A stretch of 5,970 nt of DNA from Pseudomonadota bacterium (GTDB lineage Bacteria; Pseudomonadota; Alphaproteobacteria; Sphingomonadales; Sphingomonadaceae). The notes below the pieces were generated by a model. It ran no database searches, was not told the origin of the DNA, and saw only the letters and a list, made by a program, of their open reading frames with translations. Shown in pieces: positions 1-5,336 of the stretch (position 1 is the first letter of the stretch; the number at the start of each line of letters is the position of its first letter). The position numbers and the translations under genes are program-made. Location: NCBI GenBank assembly GCA_023390415.1, contig JAEWCW010000146.1, positions 1-5,970 of the forward strand. The letters run 5' to 3'.

Positions 1-615
1 ATCGGCCTGATGAAGGCGGTCGATAAGTTCGAGTATCGTCGCGGCTACAAATTCTCGACCTATGCGACCTGGTGGATCCGGCAGGCGATCACCCGCTCGA
101 TCGCCGACCAGGCGCGGACCATCCGCATTCCCGTCCACATGATCGAGACGATCAACAAGCTCGTCCGCACCAGCCGCCAGATCCTCCACGAAATCGGCCG
201 CGAGCCGACCCCGGAAGAGCTCGCCGAGCGCCTCTCCATGCCCCTGGAGAAGGTCCGCAAGGTGATGAAGATCGCCAAGGAGCCGATCAGCCTCGAGACC
301 CCGATCGGCGACGAGGAGGACAGCCACCTCGGCGACTTCATCGAGGACAAGAATGCGGTGATCCCGGTCGACGCCGCGATCCAGGCGAACCTCAAAGAGA
401 CGGTGACCCGGGTGCTGGCGAGCCTGACGCCGCGCGAGGAGCGAGTCCTCCGCATGCGCTTCGGAATCGGCATGAACACCGATCACACGCTGGAGGAAGT
501 CGGGCAGCAGTTCTCGGTGACCCGCGAGCGCATCCGCCAGATCGAGGCGAAGGCGCTGAGGAAGCTGAAGCATCCGTCGCGCTCAAGGAAGATGCGGAGT
601 TTCTTGGACCAATAG
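1..615 (+). CDS. rpoD: RNA polymerase primary sigma factor RpoD (sigma-70), C-terminal part; 5' end outside window
   Basis: Housekeeping sigma factor that directs core RNA polymerase to -35/-10 promoters. The reading frame is already open at base 1 (Ile-Gly-Leu before the Met at base 10), so the gene is cut by the window edge and that Met is not the start. The visible 204 residues begin in region 2 with the promoter-melting and -10 recognition block (FSTYATWWIRQAITR), run through region 3 (RIPVHMIETINK, then a PTPEELAERL helix), and end in region 4 with the -35 binding helix-turn-helix (TLEEVGQQFSVTRERIRQIE) and the usual terminus (HPSRSRKMRSFLDQ). This end is typical of alphaproteobacterial RpoD; it lacks the features of heat-shock or ECF sigmas. 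Codon use is strongly G/C-ending. The frame is intact to the TAG stop. Very sure of identity. Confidence 0.98.
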   Translation: MGLMKAVDKFEYRRGYKFSTYATWWIRQAITRSIADQARTIRIPVHMIETINKLVRTSRQILHEIGREPTPEELAERLSMPLEKVRKVMKIAKEPISLETPIGDEEDSHLGDFIEDKNAVIPVDAAIQANLKETVTRVLASLTPREERVLRMRFGIGMNTDHTLEEVGQQFSVTRERIRQIEAKALRKLKHPSRSRKMRSFLDQ

Positions 616-639
616 CCGAGCGGCCAAGCGCAGCGCCGC

Positions 640-656
640 CGGCTGCAAAGCAGCCG
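640..656 (+). other. Short perfect hairpin downstream of rpoD
   Basis: A 7-bp perfect inverted repeat (CGGCTGC / GCAGCCG) with an AAA loop lies 25 bases after the rpoD stop. It is followed by GC-rich sequence and not by a T-run, so it is not a canonical intrinsic terminator. It could stabilise the 3' end of the rpoD mRNA or be chance in a GC-rich spacer. Confidence 0.4.
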
Positions 657-728
657 CCGAAGCAGCGCGAAGAGACCGCGAGAGCCGGCCGGCGGGGCGC
701 GAGGCCTAAGCCGAGCGAACCCGTCCGA

Positions 729-752
729 CGTCACGGGGCCGCCCCCGTGACG
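729..752. other. 10-bp perfect inverted repeat, possible transcription end between rpoD and the cassette
   Basis: CGTCACGGGG at 729-738 pairs perfectly with CCCCGTGACG at 743-752 around a 4-base loop. It is the strongest hairpin in the rpoD 3' spacer. No T-tract follows on the + strand, and none is seen on the - strand side, so intrinsic termination is unproven. It sits between two converging units (rpoD and the minus-strand cassette), where a bidirectional terminator would be expected. Confidence 0.5.
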
Positions 753-767
753 GCTGCACAGGCTGTC

Positions 768-850
768 GGGGTTTCACGCGAAGAACGCGAAGGACCGCGA
801 AGAAATAGCGGCCAGGAAGGGTTTCGCGCAGACACGCAGAGACGCGGAGG
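768..850. repeat. Degenerate short-period repeat array in the rpoD-cassette spacer
   Basis: Two sub-blocks, 51 bases apart, each open with GGGTTTC(A/G)CGC (from 769 and 819). In the first, CGCGAAG occurs three times at 777-783, 786-792 and 796-802, a 9-10 base period. In the second, CGCAGAC/CGCAGAG/CGCGGAG-like units follow each other every 8-9 bases (about 827-850). The array has no plausible coding function and stops a few bases before the end of the minus-strand gene at 857. I recall similar CGCGAAG and ACGCAGAG spacers between genes in sphingomonad genomes, but that is memory, not a search. Confidence 0.6.
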
Positions 851-856
851 GCACCG

Positions 857-1327
857 CTAGAGATTTGGGTCGAAGCGCGCTTCTGTGCTGCGGCCAAATC
901 GCTTCAATTTGGCGAACCAATCCTCATGGAGTTTCCACAACAACGGATCAGCCCATGGGCTTCCCGGCGGGCCCAGTTCTCGGTCGTGCACGCACCGCGT
1001 CAACTCATTCGCCATGTGCACATCATTGCCGATGAGAGTGAAGCCGAGTTTCGGTTCGAGAATTGGGCAGGAAAAATCAATAAGACCATCCCCGACCCAG
1101 TTGACGACATGCGGCCACGGCAGAAGGCGCCCGCCTTTGTCGAGCCACTGGATGCCGATTTGGGCTCGCCAACCCCGGGTCACCTCAAGGTGCATCGCCG
1201 TCAGCTGGCATTGAGTATGCGTTGGCACGTGGCCATCGCTGAACGGATACGGTTCCACCTGAGGTCGTACAGTGGGTCTATTCCACAGGACGTCATTCAG
1301 ATATCGATAATGGTTTTCTTCAATCAC
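857..1327 (-). CDS. Hypothetical soluble protein, 156 aa (last gene of low-GC cassette)
   Basis: I do not recognise this protein. It has no signal peptide and no membrane segment. It is rich in Trp (9) and His, and begins with MIEENHYRYLNDVLWNRP. The middle (about 45-100) alternates hydrophobic and polar residues like beta strands (GWRAQIGIQWLD, GLIDFSCPI, LGFTLIGNDVHM), and the end (about 125-145) looks helical and charged (DPLLWKLHEDWFAKLKRF). The start is GTG at 1327, the first usable start after an in-frame stop at 1343-1345, with a weak AAAGAG ribosome site just upstream. Codons are much less G/C-biased than in rpoD, matching the two genes upstream on the same strand. It lies 109 bases after the 301-aa gene, compatible with co-transcription. 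The antisense frame over 926-1372 is less protein-like and was rejected. Confidence 0.65.
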   Translation of the reverse strand: MIEENHYRYLNDVLWNRPTVRPQVEPYPFSDGHVPTHTQCQLTAMHLEVTRGWRAQIGIQWLDKGGRLLPWPHVVNWVGDGLIDFSCPILEPKLGFTLIGNDVHMANELTRCVHDRELGPPGSPWADPLLWKLHEDWFAKLKRFGRSTEARFDPNL

Positions 1328-1436
1328 TATCGGCTCTTTGTCTCACCATTGGGGCCTGGCCTCAATCGATAACAGAATCACAACGATTCGCGATATGGAG
1401 TGGAATACAGCCTAGGCCACACAAAAATCGAAAGAG

Positions 1437-2342
1437 TTACGTTTCCACCCATTCGATACGGTCTTCGTGGGTCAACTTTCCGCTGCGGACCAGGCCGTCT
1501 CTCCAGTGAGCCAAATTTGCAATGGGGAAGCCTCGATCAGTGCTTTTATTATGAGGTCGCTGGATCGGAACTTGGTAAGCATACCGCGTGCAAAAGATGT
1601 CGCCACCGAGCGAACGGTACTGGCACATTCCAAAAACCACACCTCCGCCGTTTTCGATCAGATCGGCGTCTCCGGGCGAGATACCGTAAAAACCACCGCC
1701 CAGCTTCAGTGAGACCCCTGGTTGCACGAATCCCGCGTTCGCGACGCGGAACCAGTCCTGTAAATCATCCGGAACGTGCAATTGGCCATCGACAAACTTG
1801 GCGATATAAAAGCTCATCCATGCGGAGATAATCCAGCATGGTTGCGTTCCGAAGTTTTTGAACGAGAACGTAGGTCTAATATGGTGATTCAAATTATGTT
1901 GCGGCCCATCCCACGGGCTCTCGAATGGCGGCCCCTCAAAAAAGGCCTCCTCAATATCGAACATCATTAGAGGCCGCGAGCTGCTTCGTGCGATCTTGTT
2001 TGCATCGATCATTGCCTGAGTGGCAGAAGTCGTATCTTCGACAGCCTTCCACGTTGCATCTAGCGTGTTTTTGATAAACCAGACACCGATGGCAGTAACT
2101 ATGAGAGTAAAGGCCGAAACGGCTGCTCCGGTCCATGTCGCTAAGGCTGAGCTCTGCTGTGCTCGCAGTTCTGCACCGGTAAGAGACGACCCACTGTTCC
2201 CCGCAGCGTGTTGTATTCCGATTTGATATGCTAAAACGCCTACGATTACGCATGATAGGATCAGCGCCGCGACAACACCAAAGCCGCCCAGAATATCAGG
2301 CTTATTGCTCCTTTGATTAGCAGATGTCGCTATTGACTTCAT
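1437..2342 (-). CDS. Hypothetical membrane protein, 301 aa, two N-terminal TM segments plus C-terminal beta-rich domain
   Basis: Not a named family I can identify. The N-terminus has two clear membrane helices: about residues 20-43 (VVAALILSCVIVGVLAYQIG) and 70-91 (TGAAVSAFTLIVTAIGVWFI). A helical linker follows (about 92-120, TLDATWKAVEDTTSATQAM), then a long domain from Arg123-Pro124 onward that appears beta-rich, with an FKNFGTQP motif at 161-168. Many bacterial uncharacterised proteins share this plan: two TM helices, an Ala/Thr-rich helical linker, an Arg-Pro/Arg-Ala junction and a beta-sandwich with an N-x-G turn. With a 25-residue loop between the helices, both ends would lie on the same side, probably the cytoplasm. 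The ATG at 2342 has only a weak ribosome site. Codon use is A/T-tolerant, unlike the flanking chromosome. It sits 92 bases downstream of the 173-aa gene, which has a similar design. Confidence 0.8.
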   Translation of the reverse strand: MKSIATSANQRSNKPDILGGFGVVAALILSCVIVGVLAYQIGIQHAAGNSGSSLTGAELRAQQSSALATWTGAAVSAFTLIVTAIGVWFIKNTLDATWKAVEDTTSATQAMIDANKIARSSSRPLMMFDIEEAFFEGPPFESPWDGPQHNLNHHIRPTFSFKNFGTQPCWIISAWMSFYIAKFVDGQLHVPDDLQDWFRVANAGFVQPGVSLKLGGGFYGISPGDADLIENGGGVVFGMCQYRSLGGDIFCTRYAYQVPIQRPHNKSTDRGFPIANLAHWRDGLVRSGKLTHEDRIEWVET

Positions 2343-2434
2343 GGACCCCAGGCTTTCTCCACAGCCGCCTGATGTCGTCGGACCTCGGTGGCGTCGGCTC
2401 AGGCTACCGTCGACCCCGGCGTTTAAGCTTCCGC

Positions 2435-2956
2435 CTACTCAATACCGACAGCAAAATCACGTTGGTATTGTTCCACAGCCCGCACAAAGTCCCTGCGTGG
2501 TGCCCAGTGCGATCTTCGAAAACTGTCGTGCACCCCAACGGCCTCCAGGGGCTCTCGAAGAAACATATCGCGCTCATAGGGGAAGTAGAGTGTGAAGCTC
2601 TCAGCTATACCCAGCTTCTTCGGCAATCCGGCGCAGAACGGGCCCGTCGGCCGGTCCGGGTCGTGCAGGTCGTGAATTGGATTCAACATGCCGAGGGGAA
2701 CTCGACGCCTGTACCAGGGCTTCACCGGCCGAGCGACGGCGCACTCTATGATCACCTCGCCTGGTCCGAAATTGGTCACGTTTAGGGTCAAGTAGCGCTG
2801 CTTAGGTCGACTATGCACCACCCGCATCAGCATAAAGCTCACCGCCACACGGGGTTTAGGAAAAATGAATTTTGACGAGACATTCCAGACAAAGCTGGCG
2901 ATCGCGATCAGCAGCGAAATGAGGCTAATGATTAGAGCCCAATCTGACGTTGTCAT
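2435..2956 (-). CDS. Hypothetical single-TM protein, 173 aa, with beta-rich domain (first gene of low-GC cassette)
   Basis: One strong N-terminal membrane helix spans about residues 6-26 (WALIISLISLLIAIASFVW), followed by a basic stretch (SSKFIFPKPR) that favours a cytoplasmic C-terminus by the positive-inside rule. Residues 36-75 look like paired beta strands (RVAVSFMLMRVV, then RYLTLNVTNFGPGEVIIECAV) with an NFGPG turn at 62-66. The rest is charged and ends in a helix-like tail (VRAVEQYQRDFAVGIE). No catalytic motif is visible. The ATG at 2956 follows an AGGTTGG-like stretch that could serve as a ribosome site. The gene is first in the minus-strand run of three and shares their lower GC. 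Its plan resembles widespread uncharacterised TM-plus-beta-sandwich proteins; function unknown. Confidence 0.78.
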   Translation of the reverse strand: MTTSDWALIISLISLLIAIASFVWNVSSKFIFPKPRVAVSFMLMRVVHSRPKQRYLTLNVTNFGPGEVIIECAVARPVKPWYRRRVPLGMLNPIHDLHDPDRPTGPFCAGLPKKLGIAESFTLYFPYERDMFLREPLEAVGVHDSFRRSHWAPRRDFVRAVEQYQRDFAVGIE

Positions 2957-3019
2957 CCGTCCAACCTAACCGGGAACAAACCTACCGCATACCCGGTCCA
3001 GTTGGTCCACGCTCCCCCC
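2957..3019. other. Spacer at the right edge of the cassette; no clear promoter
   Basis: This 63-base gap marks the change from low-GC cassette to GC-rich chromosome. It holds an imperfectly spaced inverted repeat, ACCGGG at 2969-2974 and CCCGGT at 2992-2997, immediately upstream of the minus-strand 173-aa gene, where an operator could lie. I see no convincing -35/-10 pair for that gene. Confidence 0.25.
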
Positions 3020-3283
3020 TCACCGCCTCCGCCTCAACTCCCGCTTCCAGTCCAATTCCCCCGGCATCGCCAGGCTCACGTCCAGCGGCGGCGCGTCCTC
3101 GGTCAGCTCGAACCGCGCGCCGCGGATCTTCACGCCGTGGCGGCGCCAGCAATGGAGGCAGACGCTGCGGCGCCGCACGTCCTCGAAGCGATCCTTCGAG
3201 GCATTGCGGTGGAACAGCCACCACAGGGGGGCGGCGTGGCGTCTGTTCGGGTGGCGACCATCCGCATGAGCCCATGTCCAAAT
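3020..3283 (-). CDS. Small CxxC protein, about 80-87 aa; start codon unresolved, possible frameshift
   Basis: Not a recognised family. The minus-strand frame ending in TGA at 3020-3022 is strongly G/C-ending at third positions from about 3259 downward and reads as a real protein: HAAPLWWLFHRNASKDRF, then VCLHCWRRHGV with a CxxC pair, then FELTEDAPPLDVSLAMPGEL and a basic tail (KRELRRRR). The CxxC plus nearby His could bind a metal, but only one pair is present. No ATG, GTG or TTG lies in frame near the expected beginning; the given upstream end is an ATT codon at 3283 that follows a GAGG ribosome-like site. ATG codons at 3275, 3267 and 3261 are in other frames. A one-base change in the run of six C (minus strand; G at 3226-3231) would join the 3267 ATG frame to this one. 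It is 63 bases upstream of the cassette's first gene on the same strand and diverges from the gene at 3364. Confidence 0.55.
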   Translation of the reverse strand: MWTWAHADGRHPNRRHAAPLWWLFHRNASKDRFEDVRRRSVCLHCWRRHGVKIRGARFELTEDAPPLDVSLAMPGELDWKRELRRRR

Positions 3284-3363
3284 GGCGCCTCGCGCTGATG
3301 CAGGTGAGTGCGGGCGGGGCCTGGGTGGGTTAAGGTTGCCCGGCTCGACACCGGGGGTTCGGG

Positions 3364-3534
3364 ATGGCGGAGACCCAAGCCGAATATTATCGCAGGCGCG
3401 CTGCGCAGGAGCTCGACCTTGCCCGGCAGGCGGCGCACCCGCTCGCGGCGCGCGCCCATCTCGAGATGGCCGGCCATTATCTCGACCGCACCGAAGCGGC
3501 GCCGCCGGCGGCCCAAGGCAAGCCCGCGACCTGA
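3364..3534 (+). CDS. Small helical protein, 56 aa
   Basis: A short frame from ATG 3364 to TGA 3534, with an in-frame stop at 3331-3333 and no other start between. It begins MAETQAEYYRRRAAQELDLA and continues with RAHLEMAGHYLDR, two amphipathic helices separated by an Ala/Pro-rich turn (AAHPLAAR), and ends in a disordered Ala/Pro tail. Third codon positions are mostly G/C. No signal peptide or membrane helix is seen, so it is probably cytoplasmic. A GGGGG stretch 6 bases upstream of the ATG may act as the ribosome site. A 10-bp perfect hairpin starts 3 bases after the stop, which supports a transcript ending here. Small YYRRRA...A..HL.MA..YL-like proteins occur, in my recollection, in sphingomonads; function unknown. 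Confidence 0.72.
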   Translation: MAETQAEYYRRRAAQELDLARQAAHPLAARAHLEMAGHYLDRTEAAPPAAQGKPAT

Positions 3535-3536
3535 CG

Positions 3537-3563
3537 AAGGATTGGCGCCTATTGCCAATCCTT
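3537..3563 (+). terminator. Perfect hairpin just after the 56-aa gene, probable terminator or mRNA 3' stabiliser
   Basis: AAGGATTGGC at 3537-3546 pairs over 10 bp with GCCAATCCTT at 3554-3563 around a 7-base loop (GCCTATT). It starts 3 bases past the TGA at 3532-3534. The right arm ends in CCTT but no longer T-run follows, so it is a weak match to an intrinsic terminator. The position is what a gene end would show. Confidence 0.55.
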
Positions 3564-3713
3564 GGGAAGCCTTGAGGCCAGCTGCTCGGGCGGCCTTCCC
3601 CGATCTTCTTCCGGAATCCGCGGAAATCAGCGCTTTCCCGCGTCTGGCACGGCTCGTGCTGAGGCTCCTTCGTCACGGCGGCCCTCAACGGGTCCCGCGC
3701 CAGGGAGACAGAC

Positions 3714-4013
3714 ATGCAGACCGAACGTGCCAACCTTCTGACCCGCGACGACACCTTCTTCGGCGTCTGCCAGGGCCTGGGCGAGGATCTCGGGATCCCG
3801 CCGAGCCTGCTGCGCATCGCCTTCGCGCTCGGCCTGTTCTGGAACCCGATCGCGATGGCCGGCCTCTATGCGGGCCTGGGCGTCGTCGTCCTCGCCGCGC
3901 GCCTCATCGTCCGCGAGCCGCGGATCGTTGAGCCGGCGCCGACGGTCGAACCGCAGGCCGCCGCAACGCCTGCCGAACAGTCACAGCCGGACGCCATCCC
4001 CCTCGCCGCCTGA
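3714..4013 (+). CDS. PspC-domain membrane protein, 99 aa
   Basis: The first 62 residues are a PspC domain: the signature GVCQGLGEDLGIPPSLLRI at 17-35 matches the family's GVCaGla..lgid..lvR pattern. Hydrophobic stretches follow at about 32-43 and 46-62, so it is an inner-membrane protein. A Pro/Ala/Glu-rich, likely disordered tail runs from 68 to 99. In the E. coli phage-shock response PspC is a membrane sensor that works with PspA and PspB; here no pspA, pspB or pspF is nearby, so this is a stand-alone PspC-domain protein and its link to membrane stress is inference. ATG 3714 has a good ribosome site (GGGAG at 3704-3708, 5 bases before the start). A strong intrinsic terminator follows, so it is probably transcribed alone. 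Confidence 0.9.
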   Translation: MQTERANLLTRDDTFFGVCQGLGEDLGIPPSLLRIAFALGLFWNPIAMAGLYAGLGVVVLAARLIVREPRIVEPAPTVEPQAAATPAEQSQPDAIPLAA

Positions 4014-4036
4014 ACCCGGCGCGGCGTCCGAGTCCT

Positions 4037-4074
4037 GCGCCCCCCGCCGGCCCACGCGGGGGGCGCATTTCTTT
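4037..4074 (+). terminator. Rho-independent terminator after the PspC-domain gene
   Basis: GCGCCCCCCGC at 4037-4047 pairs perfectly with GCGGGGGGCGC at 4056-4066 (11 bp, 8-base loop) and is followed by ATTTCTTT. This is the textbook terminator shape, 23 bases after the PspC gene's stop. Confidence 0.92.
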
Positions 4075-4110
4075 CGATACCGTACAAACAACATTTCCGC
4101 CCGATTACCG

Positions 4111-4135
4111 GGCCGTAAACCTCGCTTTTACGGCC
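4111..4135. other. 9-bp inverted repeat in the leader of the 223-aa gene
   Basis: GGCCGTAAA at 4111-4119 pairs perfectly with TTTACGGCC at 4127-4135 around a 7-base loop. It lies about 55 bases before the ATG at 4191, after the PspC terminator, so it is in the promoter or 5' leader region of the next gene. It could be an operator, a leader hairpin, or the remains of a terminator for the other strand. No T-run follows on the + strand. Confidence 0.45.
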
Positions 4136-4190
4136 TCGCCGCTAGAGCGGGCCGAGCGCCGGCAGACCCCGGTCGCCGGGAGGTCTTGAG

Positions 4191-4862
4191 ATGGTTGCAG
4201 CTTCGGCGGGATTTGCGGGCAAGGCGCCGACGGGCGCGCTTCTCGAGGCCCGGCTCGCCGCCCATGGCAGCGCCGCCCAGCCCTATTTCGCGAGCGCCGA
4301 GCTGCTTCGCGGCGAGCATTCCCCGCGCAACCTCGCCGACGCCGTCTATTTCCTCTGCGCGCTCCACGGCCTCCATCCCGGCGTGATCGACCATGCGGCG
4401 AAGCGCACCCAGGAGCCGGAGGCGCGCGCCTGGCTCGAGCGCAGCGCGGCAGCCTTCGCCACCGAGCGGCGGTTCCTTGCAGCGCTCGCCGTGGCGGTCG
4501 GGCCGGTCCCGGGAACGCCCGGCGGCGGCGCAAGCGAGGCTGCGGTCGCGGCCCAGCGCAGCGCCCTCGCCACCCTCGCCCTATCGGAGCGCCGCGGCTG
4601 TGCCCTCGGCGCCGCGATCGGCCTCGTTGCCGATTGGCGCGCTATCCGAAGCGTGCTCGACATCGCAGCCCGCCGACTCGCGATCGAGCCGCCGCCGCTG
4701 GCGCTCGACGGCCGCGAGGAGATCGTCGCGCTCAGCGAGGGCTTCGCCGACGGAATCGCCTACGAGCGCGCCATGCTGTTCGGCGCCGAGCAATTGTTGG
4801 TCCAGCATCACGGTCTGTGGGCCCTTCTCGAAGCCCGCGAACAGGCCCGCCGCGGCGCCTGA
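4191..4862 (+). CDS. Conserved-looking hypothetical protein, 223 aa, Ala-rich and all-helical
   Basis: I cannot assign a function. The protein is soluble, with no signal peptide or membrane helix, and is Ala/Leu/Glu/Arg-rich throughout, suggesting an all-alpha fold. Landmarks are YFASAELLRGEHSPRNLADAVYFLCALHG at about 32-60 (quoted in part as LADAVYFLCALHGLHPGVID), a short Gly/Pro hinge around 105-113 (PGTPGGGA), and a C-terminal half with RRGCALGAAIGLVADWRAIR and FADGIAYERAMLFGAEQLL. The ATG at 4191 has an excellent ribosome site (GGGAGGT at 4178-4184, 6 bases before). Codons are strongly G/C-ending, so it is native to the chromosome. I have a vague memory of such a family being limited to sphingomonads, under a DUF name I will not assert. 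It converges on the lipoprotein gene with 3 bp between stop codons. Confidence 0.85.
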   Translation: MVAASAGFAGKAPTGALLEARLAAHGSAAQPYFASAELLRGEHSPRNLADAVYFLCALHGLHPGVIDHAAKRTQEPEARAWLERSAAAFATERRFLAALAVAVGPVPGTPGGGASEAAVAAQRSALATLALSERRGCALGAAIGLVADWRAIRSVLDIAARRLAIEPPPLALDGREEIVALSEGFADGIAYERAMLFGAEQLLVQHHGLWALLEAREQARRGA

Positions 4863-4865
4863 TCC

Positions 4866-5336
4866 TCAGTCCTGCGGAGTCGCCGCCGCCGGCGGCAGCC
4901 GCGGCGGCTGGCTGGTATGTTCGTGGCGGATGCGCCAGGCGCCGTCCTGGCGCTGCCAGATCGAGCTGTAGCGCTCGTCGATCGGAGCACTATTGTCGCC
5001 CATCGTGACGCGGCCGCGGAAACGGCCGGTGACCAGGGCATGGTCGCCGAGCCAGCGAATCGCGACCTCCTCGCTGCCCGGCGATTCGATCCGCACTCCG
5101 CCGGCGCCCTGTTGCGCAAGGGTCGCGGCGCGGTCGCGAACCTGCCCTTGCGAATCGATGTAGACGTAATCGGGGGCGAGCAGAGTCTCGAGCGCGGCGC
5201 GGTCGCCGGCGACGATCGCCCGGTCGTAGCGCGCATTGGCCTCGCGAAGGCTCTGCTCCACTTCCGGCGAGCCGGGGCCGTTCGAAGGACTACAGGCGGC
5301 GAGCGCGAGCGCGGCCGCGAAAATCAGGCGCCTCAT
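4866..5336 (-). CDS. Small lipoprotein with NTF2-like (SnoaL/DUF4440-type) domain, 156 aa
   Basis: The N-terminus is a lipoprotein signal: two Arg, a hydrophobic core (LIFAAALALAAC) and a lipobox Leu12-Ala13-Ala14-Cys15, so Cys15 should be lipidated; Ser at +2 suggests the outer membrane. Residues about 28-140 match an NTF2-like domain of the SnoaL/DUF4440 kind: helix VEQSLREANARYDRAIVAGDRAALETLLAPDY (seen here in part as ANARYDRAIVAGDRAALE), then strands YVYIDSQGQV, HALVTGRFRGRV, and YSSIWQRQDGAWRIRHEHTS. Such domains are found both as enzymes and as binding proteins, and no catalytic set is certain here. Its ATG overlaps the stop of the aldehyde dehydrogenase gene (ATGA, 5333-5336), indicating one operon and likely translational coupling. 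A Pro/Ala tail ends the protein. Confidence 0.9.
   Translation of the reverse strand: MRRLIFAAALALAACSPSNGPGSPEVEQSLREANARYDRAIVAGDRAALETLLAPDYVYIDSQGQVRDRAATLAQQGAGGVRIESPGSEEVAIRWLGDHALVTGRFRGRVTMGDNSAPIDERYSSIWQRQDGAWRIRHEHTSQPPRLPPAAATPQD

Noticed and set aside
72..860. 262-residue + strand reading frame overlapping rpoD and the spacer
   Set aside because: It is a GC-rich shadow of rpoD in another frame, full of Pro/Arg/Gly runs, and continues into repeat sequence; rpoD is certain.
1349..1365. Near-palindrome TTGGGGCCTGGCCTCAA between the 301-aa and 156-aa genes
   Set aside because: The arms have a mismatch and leave almost no loop, and no T-tract follows on the minus strand, so it was not called a terminator.
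926..1831. + strand reading frames opposite the cassette genes (926-1372 and 1400-1831)
   Set aside because: They lie antisense to minus-strand frames that have clear membrane helices or more natural composition, and show no recognisable domain.
2324..2785. 153-residue + strand frame opposite the 173-aa membrane protein gene
   Set aside because: The minus-strand frame has a clean TM helix and beta-strand pattern; this one has neither and overlaps two genes.
2973..2997. GGAAC, 16 bases, CGGT on the + strand, resembling an EcfG-type general-stress promoter
   Set aside because: The -10 element differs from CGTT and it points away from the adjacent minus-strand gene, with no matching + strand gene close downstream.
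2982..3298. Alternative frames over the CxxC gene on both strands (3002-3298 +, 2982-3281 -)
   Set aside because: Pro/Ala/Arg-rich low-complexity products; the frame ending at 3020 has far better third-position bias and composition.
3341..3375. GGGGGTTCGGG stretch resembling a tRNA T-arm
   Set aside because: No acceptor, D or anticodon stems can be built around it, and it overlaps the ribosome site and start of the 56-aa gene.
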